From contig ONZQ02000001.1 in assembly GCA_900312665.1 (NCBI GenBank), forward strand, positions 3,786,337 through 3,850,336: DNA of 64,000 nt, read 5' to 3'. Below are positions 10,629 to 22,026 of the stretch, one piece after another (the stretch's first letter is position 1; each line of letters opens with the position of its first letter). Source of the stretch: Cephalotrichum gorgonifer. Taxonomy: Eukaryota; Ascomycota; Sordariomycetes; Microascales; Microascaceae. The notes beneath the pieces are model-generated. The model was not told the DNA's origin. It saw only the letters and a program-made list of their open reading frames with translations, and made no database searches. A program made the position numbers and the translations under genes.

Positions 10629-13600
10629 ATGGATTACGGTCGTCTAAGGGCGGCTGCCCTCGCCGGCACCGACAACGAGGAGGCCGTTACCGTCGATACC
10701 AGAGCCCTTATCGACAAGGTTCTTGCCCGATATTCGGGAGAATGGACTACGCTCCGAGAACTCATCCAGAACGCAGCCGACGCCCAAGCAACCACGGTTG
10801 CGGTCCGCTTCGAGACGATGCCCTCGATCCACGTACCACTACCCTCGAACCCGTCCCAGTCTGACCTGCTCAAGCACGTGGTAGCGAACCATACCCTCAA
10901 GCGTCTTGTCGTACGGAACGATGGCCAGACCTTCACGAAGACCGACTGGGGTAGGTTGAAGCGGATTGCCGAGGGGAACCCCGACGAGACCAAGATCGGC
11001 GCCTTCGGCGTCGGTTTCTACAGCGTCTTTGCCGACTGCGAGGAACCCTTCGTCAGCTCCGGAAACGAGGCCATGGCCTTCTACTGGAAGGGGAATTCCC
11101 TCTTCACCAAGAAGTCCCAGCTTCCGCCTGACCAAACCACCCCTAATACGACCTTTGTCCTCGACTATCGCAACACGACGTCGCCTGTCCCGAACATACT
11201 GTCCGTCTGCCAGTTCCTAGCTACCAGCTTGACCTTTGTCGCCCTAGAGAAGATCGAGTTCTGGCTCGACGACTTCAAGCTTCTAGATCTGCACAAGAAG
11301 ATATCGCCAAGCGTGAACCTGCCGATCCCCCCAGACTTCGACGTCACTACCCACGAGAAGATGATGACCATATGCGCCGTAGAGAGGATGGGGACACAGA
11401 TCGACGCCTCGTACATGTCGGCTATCGGCTGGAAGCCCAAGTCTTCCGCTGGCGGGAAGAGCGATTCGGGTGGACAGACTGCGGATGTACCGCTGCTTAA
11501 GAGTTGGTTCGCGCGGCTGGCAGCTGGCCCTTCTCAGTCGTCGACCAAGGCGAAGGAAGAGACGGCGGCGCAGGTCGCCATTGCCGAGGACATCACGGCG
11601 ATCAAGACGAAGACCATCTTCCTAGGTGTCACTAATGCCCAAGTTAAGACCCTCGTCTCACCCGCCTTCTCCTCCGAGCTGCAGCGCGCAACCAAAAAGC
11701 CGCCGCCCAAGATCGCGAGGCTCGCGATCTTGACGTCGTCGTACGACGAGTCCATGGCGTCAGCAGAAGCCCCGTCTTCGGATGCCGTTTCAAAAGCTAC
11801 AGATGTCTTTGCCAATGTTCTCCCAGGCAAGAAGCCCGGCGGCCGAGTCTTCATCGGCTTTCCAACCATGCAGACAACCGGCGGCGGACTACACATATCC
11901 GCGCCCTCGGTCATCCCAACTGTCGAGCGAGAAGCCATCGACCTTAACGCCCGATGGGTGAGGACGTGGAACCAAGAGATGCTCCGAGCCGCCGGTATCA
12001 TCACTCGCCTCACCTTCGCCGACGATATGAAGCAGCTGTCCGCTCGACTTCTGGCGTCCGTCCCGCCGAAAGGGAAGCTCACGAACAAGGAAGTTGCCAA
12101 GTTCATGCCGGTTGCCCTCCACATTCTCAAGACTTATACATTCGGGTACTCTACCCCGAGCGCCCAGGTGGGCGTCATCATCGAGGAGGCCTTCTGGACG
12201 TGCTATAAGCGACCTGTTATTGATGTGTACTCGACCCGCGGCGTTCTTCCGACGTCCCGTGTCCGCATACCGTCTGAAGAGCTTTCCAAGTTTGTCGACG
12301 GTCTCGCCACGATCCCTGACGAGATGAAGGACCATGAATTCGTTAATAAGCTTATTGAATTTGGTCTCATCACTCGCATTACCATGAGCGATATACACTC
12401 GGAACTCAGTGCGAAGGCGATGACCAAGGAGCAGCTTACCCATTTCATCCAGTGGCTAGCGAAGAACTCGTTGAACAGCCAACTCGACATGACGACGACC
12501 AAGGGTCTTCTGAACGTTGCTGTTGCTACTGTCGACAACGAAGACGGGAGCGGGAATCAGGGCGAAATCGTCGCTCTTGGCACTATTAAAACATTCCTTG
12601 CTACCTCGCATAAGGCACCTCAGATACCTCCGACCATGCCCATGCCTCCCGACACACTTCCCTTTGCCCTTTCGAACACATGCTCCACAGCCGAGCTTAC
12701 GGCTCTTGGGTGGAGGCCGCTCGAAATCTTCCCGTGGCTAGATTTCGTGATAAAGACGAGTCGCCACAGGTCTGATGACCTCAACATGTTCAAGTCGGAC
12801 GACTTTTCGATTCGAGTACTTGCCGTGGTCTCCAAGGGCTGGGATAACCAGAGTGCACAGGCAAGGTCCGACATCGCCGCTCTATTACGGGAGCATGCTA
12901 TCATGCCTACTAAGTTTGGCATGAGGAAACCTGGGGACTCCTTCTTCCCTTCTGTCAAGCTGTTCGATGACCTGCCGGTGATTCAGGGGAGTGCCCAGCT
13001 GAAGGACAAGTTCCTCGCCGCCATCGGCGTGCGGAAAACGCTGGACTTGGACACCATATTTGCAAGGCTTCTATCGTCCAGTACAACACCGGGAGAGAAC
13101 AAGTGGAGTCATGTTGAACTCATTAAATATCTGGCCTCCGTCAAGGATGACATACCATCCGCTGACTTGAAGAAACTCAAGGAGTGGTCTATTTGCCCCG
13201 CCGAGGACGGTCCTGGGGGAAAGGAGGGCGAGAAGGCGAAAACCCGTCTTTACAAGGTATCGGAGCTGTTTGAGCCCCAGGATACTTTCCGCGCTCTCCG
13301 CCTCCCCGTTCTCCAGTGGCCAGGAACCCTAGGCTCGAGGAGCGCTGAGGCCATGTTCCTGTCCTCTCTTGGACTTCGGCCGTATCCGAGTGCCCCCGAG
13401 TTAATTAACATCATGGCGGGGCCGGATGCCATGGCGAGGGACCAAGCCATGACCTATTTCATCTCGAAGCATGTCAGTAATGGATATGGGAGCTTCGACA
13501 TTGGCAGCACTACGAAGGCATTCCTACCTGTTGAAGGCTCCTCTAAGCTCGTTTCCCCATCGGGTTGCTTTACCGACGAGGGTGCGGCTGCTTTGGACTT

Positions 13601-16017
13601 TAAACTCCTGAGGCGTAACCTCCATGTGCACGCGCTTGTGAGTATTCTCGTCCTGCTGGAACCCGCTGATATTCTGCTCATACTAACGGTTTCTAGAAAT
13701 TCGGGGTAGCTCGATCACCTCCCATTACCGACTGCGTCAACCGGCTTATTGTGAACCCGCCTCTCGACAAGTCCCAGGCAGTCCGCCTCTTTGGATACTT
13801 CTCTCAGCGCATTCCTGATCTAAAGGAAAATAGCAAGGCGAAGCTTCGAAACGCCGCCATCGTCCCCATAGTACCAACGGGGGAGAAGGGCAATGTACGA
13901 TTTGCCGCCCCGTCCGCTTGCTACCTCGGCGGGAGCTCAACATACGCCGATATCTTCGACTACGTCGATTTCGGTGAGGCAAATGCCTTCCTGTTCCACT
14001 GCGGGGCGAGGTCGGAACCGACGAAGCTGGAGTTAGCGGAGCGCGTGTGTAGCGAACCAGCGCGGCTCCTCGGTATGCTTCAGGTGGAGAAGTACCTCAA
14101 CCTTTTACGGTCGTTAGCAATGAGTTCCTCAGAACTGAAGCGGGATAAGAAACTGTGGAGTAAGATGTGCAACTCGCCTTTCCTGCTCGCCTGGAAGACG
14201 GTCGTCTCCGGTGCGAAAGAGGACGTCGACCTCGATGAAGATGAGGCCGTGTTGAAGCAATACCAGCTTGCGGCACCATCCCAGATCGTCGTGCCAGACG
14301 ATTTCATCAGTTACCGCATCTTCCAAGAGCTTCTGCTCTGTGCTCCGGAGGATGAGGCCCTCGAGAACTTCTACATGGCGCTGGGGGCCCGTCCATTGAC
14401 CAGACTTGTGCAGGAAGACCTTAACATGGGTCCTCAGGTCGACAAGAAGGACCGGTCTACTAAGCTTCGGAAGCATGTGATCGAACGGGCGAAGATCTTC
14501 CTCCACGAATACGCCAGTGACAAGAAGGAGATCATCAGGCGTGACGCTAAGTGGCTCGAGAAGAATCTGACTGTCACTATCGTCCAGTCCATCTCGCTGC
14601 GGCGCCGCCTCCAAAACCACAACAAGTCCCACTCGGAGAAGCGGTCGGCCGCCAGCAACGACTCGCGAGACGGCTGCATTCTATATGTCACCGCCGACGG
14701 CCAGCTCGACATGTATCAGATAGGCCAGGCTATGTGTCCGGTCCTTCTGAAGAGGCACAGCCAGCAGTCGTACTTGTTCTTCGAGCCGTTCCTGACTCTG
14801 GATCTGCTGGGCCTGCGGTCCCGCGGCTACAACGTGGAGCGGATTCTACGAGCCAAGGAAGCCCAGGCCCGGGTGGCCGAGGAGGAGCGCCGCAAGGTGC
14901 TAGAGGAAGAGCGGAAGCGGATTCGCGAGCGGGAAGCCGAGTGGGTTAAGAGCCAGAACGAGACGATCGCGGCCACCGCGAGGGAGGAAGAACGGGGCAA
15001 GGAGCTTAAGAAGCAGCGCGATAGTTTACCCGCCATGCCCGGCGCCTTCGGTAATGACGATGACGACGATGGTACCTCGCCTAACCTGCCGTGGGTTAAG
15101 AAGGGACGGGGCCTTTTCGAGAGCTTGACGCGCCGTTTCGGCCTCGACGAACAACCGGACAGTGCAGACACCCCACGCGGCCCCACACCTACACCCCCGG
15201 TGGCATCTGGCTCGGGATCCGGAAGCCAGCCGCAGCCGGGACGGCCCGAGGGAACCGTTACCAACCCGGCCCTCGTGTTAGAGAACCTTGTCAACGCCGT
15301 GGGCGCCTCGCGGCCGTACGGGTCGAACGAGCTGTACTCGCAACCGCAGGTCAACGAGGTTAAGGAGCAGTCGACCTACTGCGACAGCACGTCCTCCAAG
15401 GACATTGTCTTCGCGGCGGAGGCGTCGAATCGGATGAAGGTATTCGTTGACAAGAAGCTTCAGGGCCCTGTTGCGGACCGCCTTCTAGCCACCAACGGTG
15501 CAGCCGTGAACGCGTTTGCCTCGATGCTGGTGGAGGTTGGTGCTATCTACAATGTGTCGCCGTCCGTGCTGCACATCTTCCACGACGAGGAGGGCCTCAC
15601 GATCGCGTTCAATAAGGGTGGCGCGATGTTCTTCAACCTGAGGTTCTACCTGCAGCTGCACGCGGGGGGAATGGCTTCGCCTATGGGCAGGTCGAGGGCT
15701 ATGGTATGGTGGTGGGTCGTCATGGCTCATGAGCTTGCGCATAACCTGGTGCTGGCACATACTGCGGAGCACAGCTATTACACGTGAGTTGCATATATCC
15801 CCTTCCCATCACTTTTCTCTACCATATGTTTTGCGTGTGCTTTTTACTAACAATTTATAGCGAGTCTTTCATCCAAGAGTACTTCTTCCAACTCACGAAT
15901 GCGGTATTCAAGACGACTCCGCCTCAACCACGCCCGGCTCTCGCCGAGCCGCCCGTCCCCGCGAGGAGTGGTGCCGTGGGGTCCCCACCACCGTATAGTA
16001 CACGGCCGACGGACTAG
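10629..16017 (+). CDS. Large HSP90-type ATPase (DUF3684/sacsin-like) with C-terminal HExxH motif
   Basis: Exons 10629-13637, 13697-15783 and 15861-16017 join in frame (introns 59 and 77 bp) to give 1750 residues. Residues about 20-150 form a GHKL/HSP90-type ATP site: LRELIQNAADA (N-box with the catalytic Glu and Mg-binding Asn), VRNDGQ (G1) and GAFGVGFYSVF (G2). This matches the fungal DUF3684 proteins and the sacsin repeat head. A long middle region without known motifs follows, then a charged coiled coil near residue 1390 (ARVAEEERRKVLEEERKR) and a disordered Pro/Ser stretch. Residues 1681-1691 read HELAHNLVLAH, a HExxH zinc-protease-like motif, followed by TESFIQEYF across the last splice. 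Activity is not known for this family; a chaperone-like ATPase role is inference. The tail stops at a TAG beyond which the frame stays open for 93 codons. Confidence 0.85.
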
Positions 16018-16299
16018 GAGCCGTGGCACGACGAGGATGGCGGTGCCAGGCCGGCATGGTGGGTGGAGCAGGATCCGTACCCGCCCAGCTTGCCTCATGC
16101 TCCGGAGCCCACCACCCCGCTCGCTCTCCGCCCGCACGTTAGCCTGCCTCCGGCCTCCCCAGCCTACGGTCGTCTACCCGCAGAGACGTACGGCGAGGTT
16201 GACGCCCCCACCACTGAGGCGAGTGATCGCGGATCAGAGGTCTTGCGGCAGGCTGCTGCAGAGGTTCTAAGACGCGGGGGCTTTAAGTCCAGGACCTGA
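16018..16299 (+). other. Open frame continuing past the stop of the HSP90-type ATPase gene
   Basis: Directly after the TAG at 16015-16017, the same frame runs open for 93 codons to TGA at 16297-16299. The translation looks like ordinary protein: it begins EPWHDEDGGARPAWWVEQD, continues the Pro-rich style of the preceding tail, and ends with a charged helical segment (SEVLRQAAAEVLRRGGFKS). Base composition stays coding-like until the TGA and then turns T-rich. It could be a C-terminal extension lost to a recent nonsense change, reached by stop-codon readthrough, joined by an unusual splice, or created by a base error. I see no good donor/acceptor pair that removes the TAG. Confidence 0.45.
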
Positions 16300-16913
16300 C
16301 GGGGTGAGGGGGTTTTTAAATGATTGATCTTGGGAGAGTCTCAGGGCAGGGGGTGTTTTTTTTTTACCTATTTATTTATTGGCCGATTGCGTTTTCTGGC
16401 GCACGGGGAAAGCATTAAGCGTACATTGTATCAAGGACTTTTTTTTGACAGACGAGACAGGTGGAGTTTGGGTTTACATTTTTGTTCCCTAGAAGAGGGT
16501 GTCCGTCTAATAGAGGTTAGATTTTGTTTAGGTTCGACCATGTTTTTACCGCTTGACTGGCAACTCTCTGAAGTACCTCTCCTTTTTCGCGATACTCCTT
16601 CACCTAACGCGGTTGTAGAAGTGTAGAAGCCGGACATCAGTTTGGCTGGTATAGCTCTTGTGTATTATTTCTTTATTAGTTCATAAAAATCATACATCAG
16701 GACCCTCTGCTCCTTCTCCTTGCGCCCATTTCATCTTGTAGATGCACACAAGGGAACGTACTTTCCCTCTTGAGCACCCATGCATGTACACGGAAACGCT
16801 ATTAGGCGAACAACCCAACGCCGTATCCCTCCATCCTTGGCTCAAACGTAGCAACACCACCACCACTCCAACCTAGCCCGCTGGGCTCACCGGCCCATTG
16901 CCGCCCGCACCAC
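16300..16913. other. Convergent intergenic region
   Basis: A T-rich 0.6 kb stretch between the ends of the HSP90-type ATPase gene (+) and the POM34-like gene (-). It looks like back-to-back 3' untranslated regions. No gene is seen. Confidence 0.5.
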
Positions 16914-17769
16914 TCACTGCATCCAGGAGCCCGAGGACCTCCTCCCCCGCTCATACAACCACTTGCTATTTAGTCCCACGCTCGTCTTCTTCCCCGAAGG
17001 CGACGGCGACGTCACCCCCTCGAACAACTTCCCACCGTTACCGCCGCCGCTACCGCCACCCAGCGGGCTCGGCGACCCGAAGCTCGACCTCCGCCCATTA
17101 CGCGTCGGGTTGAAGCCCTTGCCCTGGAGCGGGCTCGCGGCGGGCGAGTAGGGCGAGGTCGGGGCGTTTCCGGCAACGCTGGCGCGGCTCGAGACCGACG
17201 AGGCGATGGAGCCGGATATGGAGGGCGTGCGGGAGTAGCGCGGCGGGGTGGAGTAGACGGCGTTGGGGGTGGGGGCCGCGGAGGAGGGGGGGAGGTTGAG
17301 GAGGCGGCGCTGGGAGGGCGTGAGGGGTATGTCGGAGAGGGTGTCCTCGGGGCGGAAGAGGGGGAGGAGGGCGAGAAGGATGTTGATGAAGGGGGGGACG
17401 AGGAGGGCGAGGAAGACGTATGATGCTGTTGATTTGAGGGAGGCGCTGAGACTGGGGAGGAATGGAGGTGTCAGTTTCTCTCTCTCTCCCTCTCTTCTGG
17501 GGGAAGGAAAAGGAAGAGCAGGGTAGAACTCACATGTCTAGGCTGACGAAGGAGGTGACGGCCCATCGGAGGGCGTGGAGGGCTACAATGGCGCCTATAT
17601 TCTGCGTGATAGTCCGGACATTCCTGTCGGTGAATGTCGTGGCGTTTCGGCGGCGAGTTATCTCCCTTAGCCGTGGGTGGCTCCAGTTTCCAGGACTCTC
17701 CGTGACGGCGGGCTTGGTGGTCCGCTTTGGTGTCGTGGCCATGACGTTCGTCCTGGACGAGGAGGACAT
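16914..17769 (-). CDS. pom34: POM34-type nuclear pore membrane protein
   Basis: Two exons (17769-17534 and 17451-16914; 82 bp GT-AG intron ending ccccag) give 257 residues. The first exon contains ESPGNWSHPRLREITRRR and FTDRNVRTITQNIGA, which match the conserved head of the nuclear pore complex component family (Pfam NPCC, yeast Pom34). Two hydrophobic stretches, IGAIVALHALRWAVTSFV and YVFLALLVPPFINILLALL, are the expected pair of membrane passes. They are followed by LTPSQRRLLNLPPSS, a Ser/Pro-rich region with YSTPPRYSRTPS, and the conserved ending KWLYERGRR. In yeast, Pom34 anchors the pore in the nuclear envelope with Pom152 and Ndc1. Length agrees with the family. The start could also be the second ATG, ten codons in. 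It diverges from the ies1 gene. Confidence 0.82.
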
Positions 17770-19085
17770 GGCGGGTTCTTATATCCGGTTACAAGGCCTT
17801 GTGGGTGTAATATGTACGGGGCGTCGAAATGGGTTTCTTGAGAAGGGCCGGGTGCTGCGCGGCCTGGTGGAGGGCGGATATCGCGATGTTTCGCCTAGGA
17901 AGATGTTAGGAAACCCAAATGCGGAATGATGGTAGAAGTTTCAGCGTCGGCGAGGGGGGGGGGGTAATGTCTATGGAGCATACCTCAAGAGTAGTAAATT
18001 ATCCTGCTGTTGGTTAGTATAATGGTCGAAGTCCGGGGCTGGTAGTGCCCTTGAAGGGAAGCTCTCTATTGATGATGAGCAGGGCGATGTTTTGTTTGGT
18101 ATCCTTTTTACAGTTCGATACAACCAGACGACGGTGTTCTGGTACGTACCGAATGCTCAAGCCACATTTCCCAGGGACACATGCAAGCCACATTTCGCTA
18201 ATACGTGGCTTAGATAATTATCAGTACACTCACTGAGGTACAATCTGAAGTACACGATAGATGCTCATGGGGAAGACTGGATCAGATCTTATGCATTACC
18301 GTATTATTAGATGATTTACAATGATGGCGATGCGGCAAATTAAACTCCTAAACCAGCGCAGGCTATTTTCCGTACTCTTTCGTTGCACCTTTGGTGCCAT
18401 TGGCGCAGTCTTGGAACTAGTCCTGGTATGTACCGAGCTGTATAGAAGCTCAGACACGTCTTGGGTGATCTCCATGTAACTAAGCTGTTGTTCGCGAGCC
18501 CGGCGAAACCGGCGATTCCTACGGCCTAAGTATTACTCGTAGCGCCAGCCAGCCCACCATCTGCCTCACCAAAATCCCATCCTACATGACACCGGGATTT
18601 CTCTTACCTGTCCAATTTTTTCCCACAGCCATTGCTACGACGTACCAAGGCTTAGGTGCCAGCCACATCGTGTAATCCGGTCCACCACCTCACCATTTCG
18701 CATTCCGCATTTCCTGCTCCTCCACACCATCATCGCCAAACTATATTCAGATCTCGCCATCATCGCCGAACCTCAAATCAAACCTTCGCGTCGCATCACG
18801 TAATTCCTTCTCGCCTAGGAATGATGCGCGGTTGAAATGCGCACAGTCGCGTCACCCGACCAGTAACCTCTTTCTTGTCCACCACCAAGACGGATTTTCC
18901 CCCTTCGCCCACACCAACGGCTGTTTCACCTCGGCCCTTGTTCGATCCTCGATCCACCCTTCTCCCCTGGCATCATCGTGGAGAGCGACCAAAAAAATCG
19001 AGACGTCAACATCGTCGCCACCGACACCCCCCGAGAACGAGTAAAGTCTGGCGAGACGCCATCGCGGGAAACATAAACTCCCATA
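17770..19085. other. Divergent intergenic region (pom34 / ies1)
   Basis: A 1.3 kb upstream region shared by two divergent genes. It contains a G-run near 17956-17965, a TACTCGTA octamer at 18534-18541, and C/T- and CAAC-rich sequence before 19086 typical of a leader. No gene is supported. Confidence 0.5.
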
Positions 19086-21236
19086 ATGGCGTCCCCGCGC
19101 GAATCCGTCCTCGAGGCCGCCAGCTCGCCTGTCCGTGACGAGAGGGGCAAGTCGTTCGTCTCGCACGCCGCCACCGATGACGAGGACACTAAGATGATGG
19201 ACGTGACGATCGATCTCGCCGAGAAGTCGTCCCGCTCCAAGAGCAAATCCTCGAAGGCCCAGGACCCTAACCAGTCGTCCATCGGCAAGATCCGCCACCT
19301 GAAGAAGGAGGACGGCGAGCCGCTGTGGCGCAAGGACATCCAGTACGACTTCCTCAAGGCCATCTTCGACGACGAGAAGGAGGTCTTCACGAATAGCTAC
19401 GACCCCGAGGGCATATCGAAGCAGTGCTTCGCCGACCTCTACATCGATACCATGGCGAGGAGCAGCAAGACAAGCAAGGTCCTGAGGGACAAGCTCCTTA
19501 GCGATCGGGAGGCCGCCAAGGGCATGGCTATGGTGTGCCTTCTTGTCAACATTGGACGAATGAATACCACATTGAACTGTAAGTCGGCACCGCGGACCCT
19601 CTTCTCTCGTGGTGGCAGCGCCAGCACCAGCACCAGCGGCACCTTCCGATGCACTTGCTGATATTCCCCTCTGCCTTTAGTCTTCCCCGAGATGCGAGCG
19701 CAGCTTCGCACCTACCACGCCATCCCATCCCTCCAAGCTCACCAGGACGCCAACGCCTACAAACAGCTCCAGGACGCCCCACGATTAAAATCCATCCTCA
19801 AAGGCAGCATGGAAGATCGGACAGAACCTACCTCCCTCGTGGCGATCAAGGAGCTGGATGTTCCCCGGACCAACCCCGTCAACCTCCTCTTTGTCATCTG
19901 CCAGTCCGCGCAGAAGATTGCCGAGCTACACTTCCCCCACGGCCAAGAATTCCACGACCTGGTTATGAAGACGAACTACACCAGCTATTCGCGGGCACGG
20001 GCCTTCCTGTGGATAATGTGGTTCTATCTCGAGTCCGACTTTACTGAAGAGGGCTGCGACGAGAACCCGTTCGGACCTGGCGTCGATTACGGCCTGCAGG
20101 TTGCCAACCAGGGAGTTCCGCGGGTGGAGGTCATGTCGAAGGAGGAAGAGGACGAGGAGAATGTGGATACCCCGGAGGAGATCGAGTTTGGACACATGAA
20201 GCAGAAGATGCGCGCGAAGATCCTGGAGGTGGACCAGGCATACCTGGCTGCCGACAATAAGCGGACGGCTCGTCACAGGGCGCTTGCGGATGAGGGACCC
20301 GCGATCCTCCCGCGGATCCGACCATCAAAGCACGAGTCCGACCTGGATAGCGTCCGGTCGACTCCCCCGCCCAACAGATCCATGATCCGACAGGCGGCGG
20401 CGGGCAGCACGAGTCGCCGTGGCGGATCAACCAGGTTTCACATGATTGAAGGCTCATCCCCGTCCGGATCCGCTCATGTTGACGGTGTGGCGCCGCGTAA
20501 GCCGCGTCCCCCCACGGCTCACCAGCTTGCCGTCGAACGGCATCGCAAGGAGCAGGTCGATCACATTCTAGACCGTGGCATCCGCAAGCAGCATCACAAG
20601 GCGCGCAGACAGAGGCGACAGGAAGGTGTCATATACCGAGCGATGGTCAGGATCCAGGCCATGCCGGATGATCTGGCGTTTTCCGACAGCGATGTAGAGG
20701 ACGACCATTCGCGTAACATGTTCATGAGCGCGGATAAGGACGACGGGCCGTTCCTCTCGCGCGGGCCGGGAGGCCTGTGTCAGCTCAAGACTGAGGTAGA
20801 CGACTTTGGAGAAGAGACCAGCTCCTATGGCGGCTCGATACGCAGGGCTGTCCGACGGCTCAGTCGCTGGGGGGCTAGAGGAGGGGAGGGTGTCGTGGCG
20901 CCCGTCAAGCGGAAGAGGGCCATCCTGGACGAGGAGGAGCGCCGCGACCGCGAGGAGCAAGACATCAACGGTGTCGGCGAGCACCCCGCCAGTGAGATGA
21001 ACGGACACCACGGGGCCGAAGATGGAGATGCAGACGGAGAAGAGGGCTCTGAGGTTGGAAAGCGGAGAAAGACGAGTCCCGAGCCGGGCGCCAATGGGGA
21101 TGTGCAGGCGGAGGAGCAGGAGAATGACGATGGCGCCGGCGAGATTGTTGCCAAGTCTGGGGTTGAAGAGGAGGATGGTACGGAGAAGCCTGAGAAAGTC
21201 CCATCGCCCGCGGAGGACAGAGCCGACGCGGACTAG
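19086..21236 (+). CDS. ies1: INO80 chromatin-remodelling complex subunit Ies1
   Basis: Exons 19086-19578 and 19681-21236 (102 bp intron) give 682 residues. Residues 60-270 carry the conserved fungal Ies1 core: HLKKEDGEPLWRKDIQYDFL, DREAAKGMAMVCLLVNIGRM, then across the splice FFPEMRAQLRTYHAIPSLQ and SYSRARAFLWIMWFYLESD. The acidic-basic low-complexity remainder (about residues 300-682) has EEEDEENVDTPEE-type runs, a DILDRGIRKQ-like basic helical patch and nuclear-localisation-like KRKR/KRRK clusters. Ies1 is a fungus-specific subunit of the INO80 nucleosome-remodelling ATPase; its exact activity is not settled. The split codon at the splice restores Phe-Phe-Pro-Glu, supporting the intron. The ATG follows a short C/A-rich leader. 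Confidence 0.88.
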
Positions 21237-22026
21237 ACGCCTCGGTGCGTGCCGATCTAATATTACGGAACGATCTCGTCGATGGACTCCGATTCCCTTG
21301 CTGGTATTCATTGGCCAGGTGTTAAAAGCTGTGGGGGGGAGTGGAAGGGTGTACGTTATGTCGTGTCGGATATCCTATTCTCTTTTATTTTTTCTTGTTA
21401 AGGGTGCTAGATCAGGGTTTGGCATCTACGAGTAAGGAGTCTGCTGGCAAAGGTGCAGTGCTGGACTGCGTATGTTTTTTTAGATTGTTTTGCGAAAGGA
21501 AAAGGTAGCTAGCTGCCCAGGGATAATAAGGCTGGTTTTTGTCTTTTTTTCTATTTCTCCGGCTTGATTCCTCCTTGAACTTCAGCGGATACTGCTCGAT
21601 CGGTATAGAGTAGTAGCTGAAACTGGGATTCCAATTGTCCTCCGGTTTTATCTCTGGCACTTGTCAGATCAGAGTGTATGCTAAATTGTACCGCGCTTGT
21701 AAGCTAGGCTTTGAACGACCATGAGCAGGCATTGATACAACCATGAAGTGTCTATATGGTAGTCGGGAGGCTTACTAACTATAGGTACCCACTTCCCCCA
21801 CTCTCTAACGGCCTATCAGTGGTTGCAGAAGATAGGTTACCCTATTTGGTACTTGGACATGTATTACTCGTAATGTAACTCGTCGTCGACCTTGTTCAAT
21901 CTAGCTTTCAAGTTGACCACGTCTGCTGGAGTCGCACCTGCCCTTCAACACTAAGTCTCTCGATATCTTGGCCACGTCTCCCTGCCTTCTCTCTTGATGG
22001 CATGGTAGCCCATCGACAACGTTAAA
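21237..22026. other. Intergenic region between ies1 and hid1
   Basis: About 0.8 kb. The first half is T-rich, as a 3' flank. A TACTCGTA octamer lies at 21865-21872. No gene or RNA is seen. Confidence 0.5.

Noticed and set aside
18003..18035. TTAGTATAATGG resembling the D-arm of tRNA-Asp
   Set aside because: Nothing downstream fits an anticodon or T arm.
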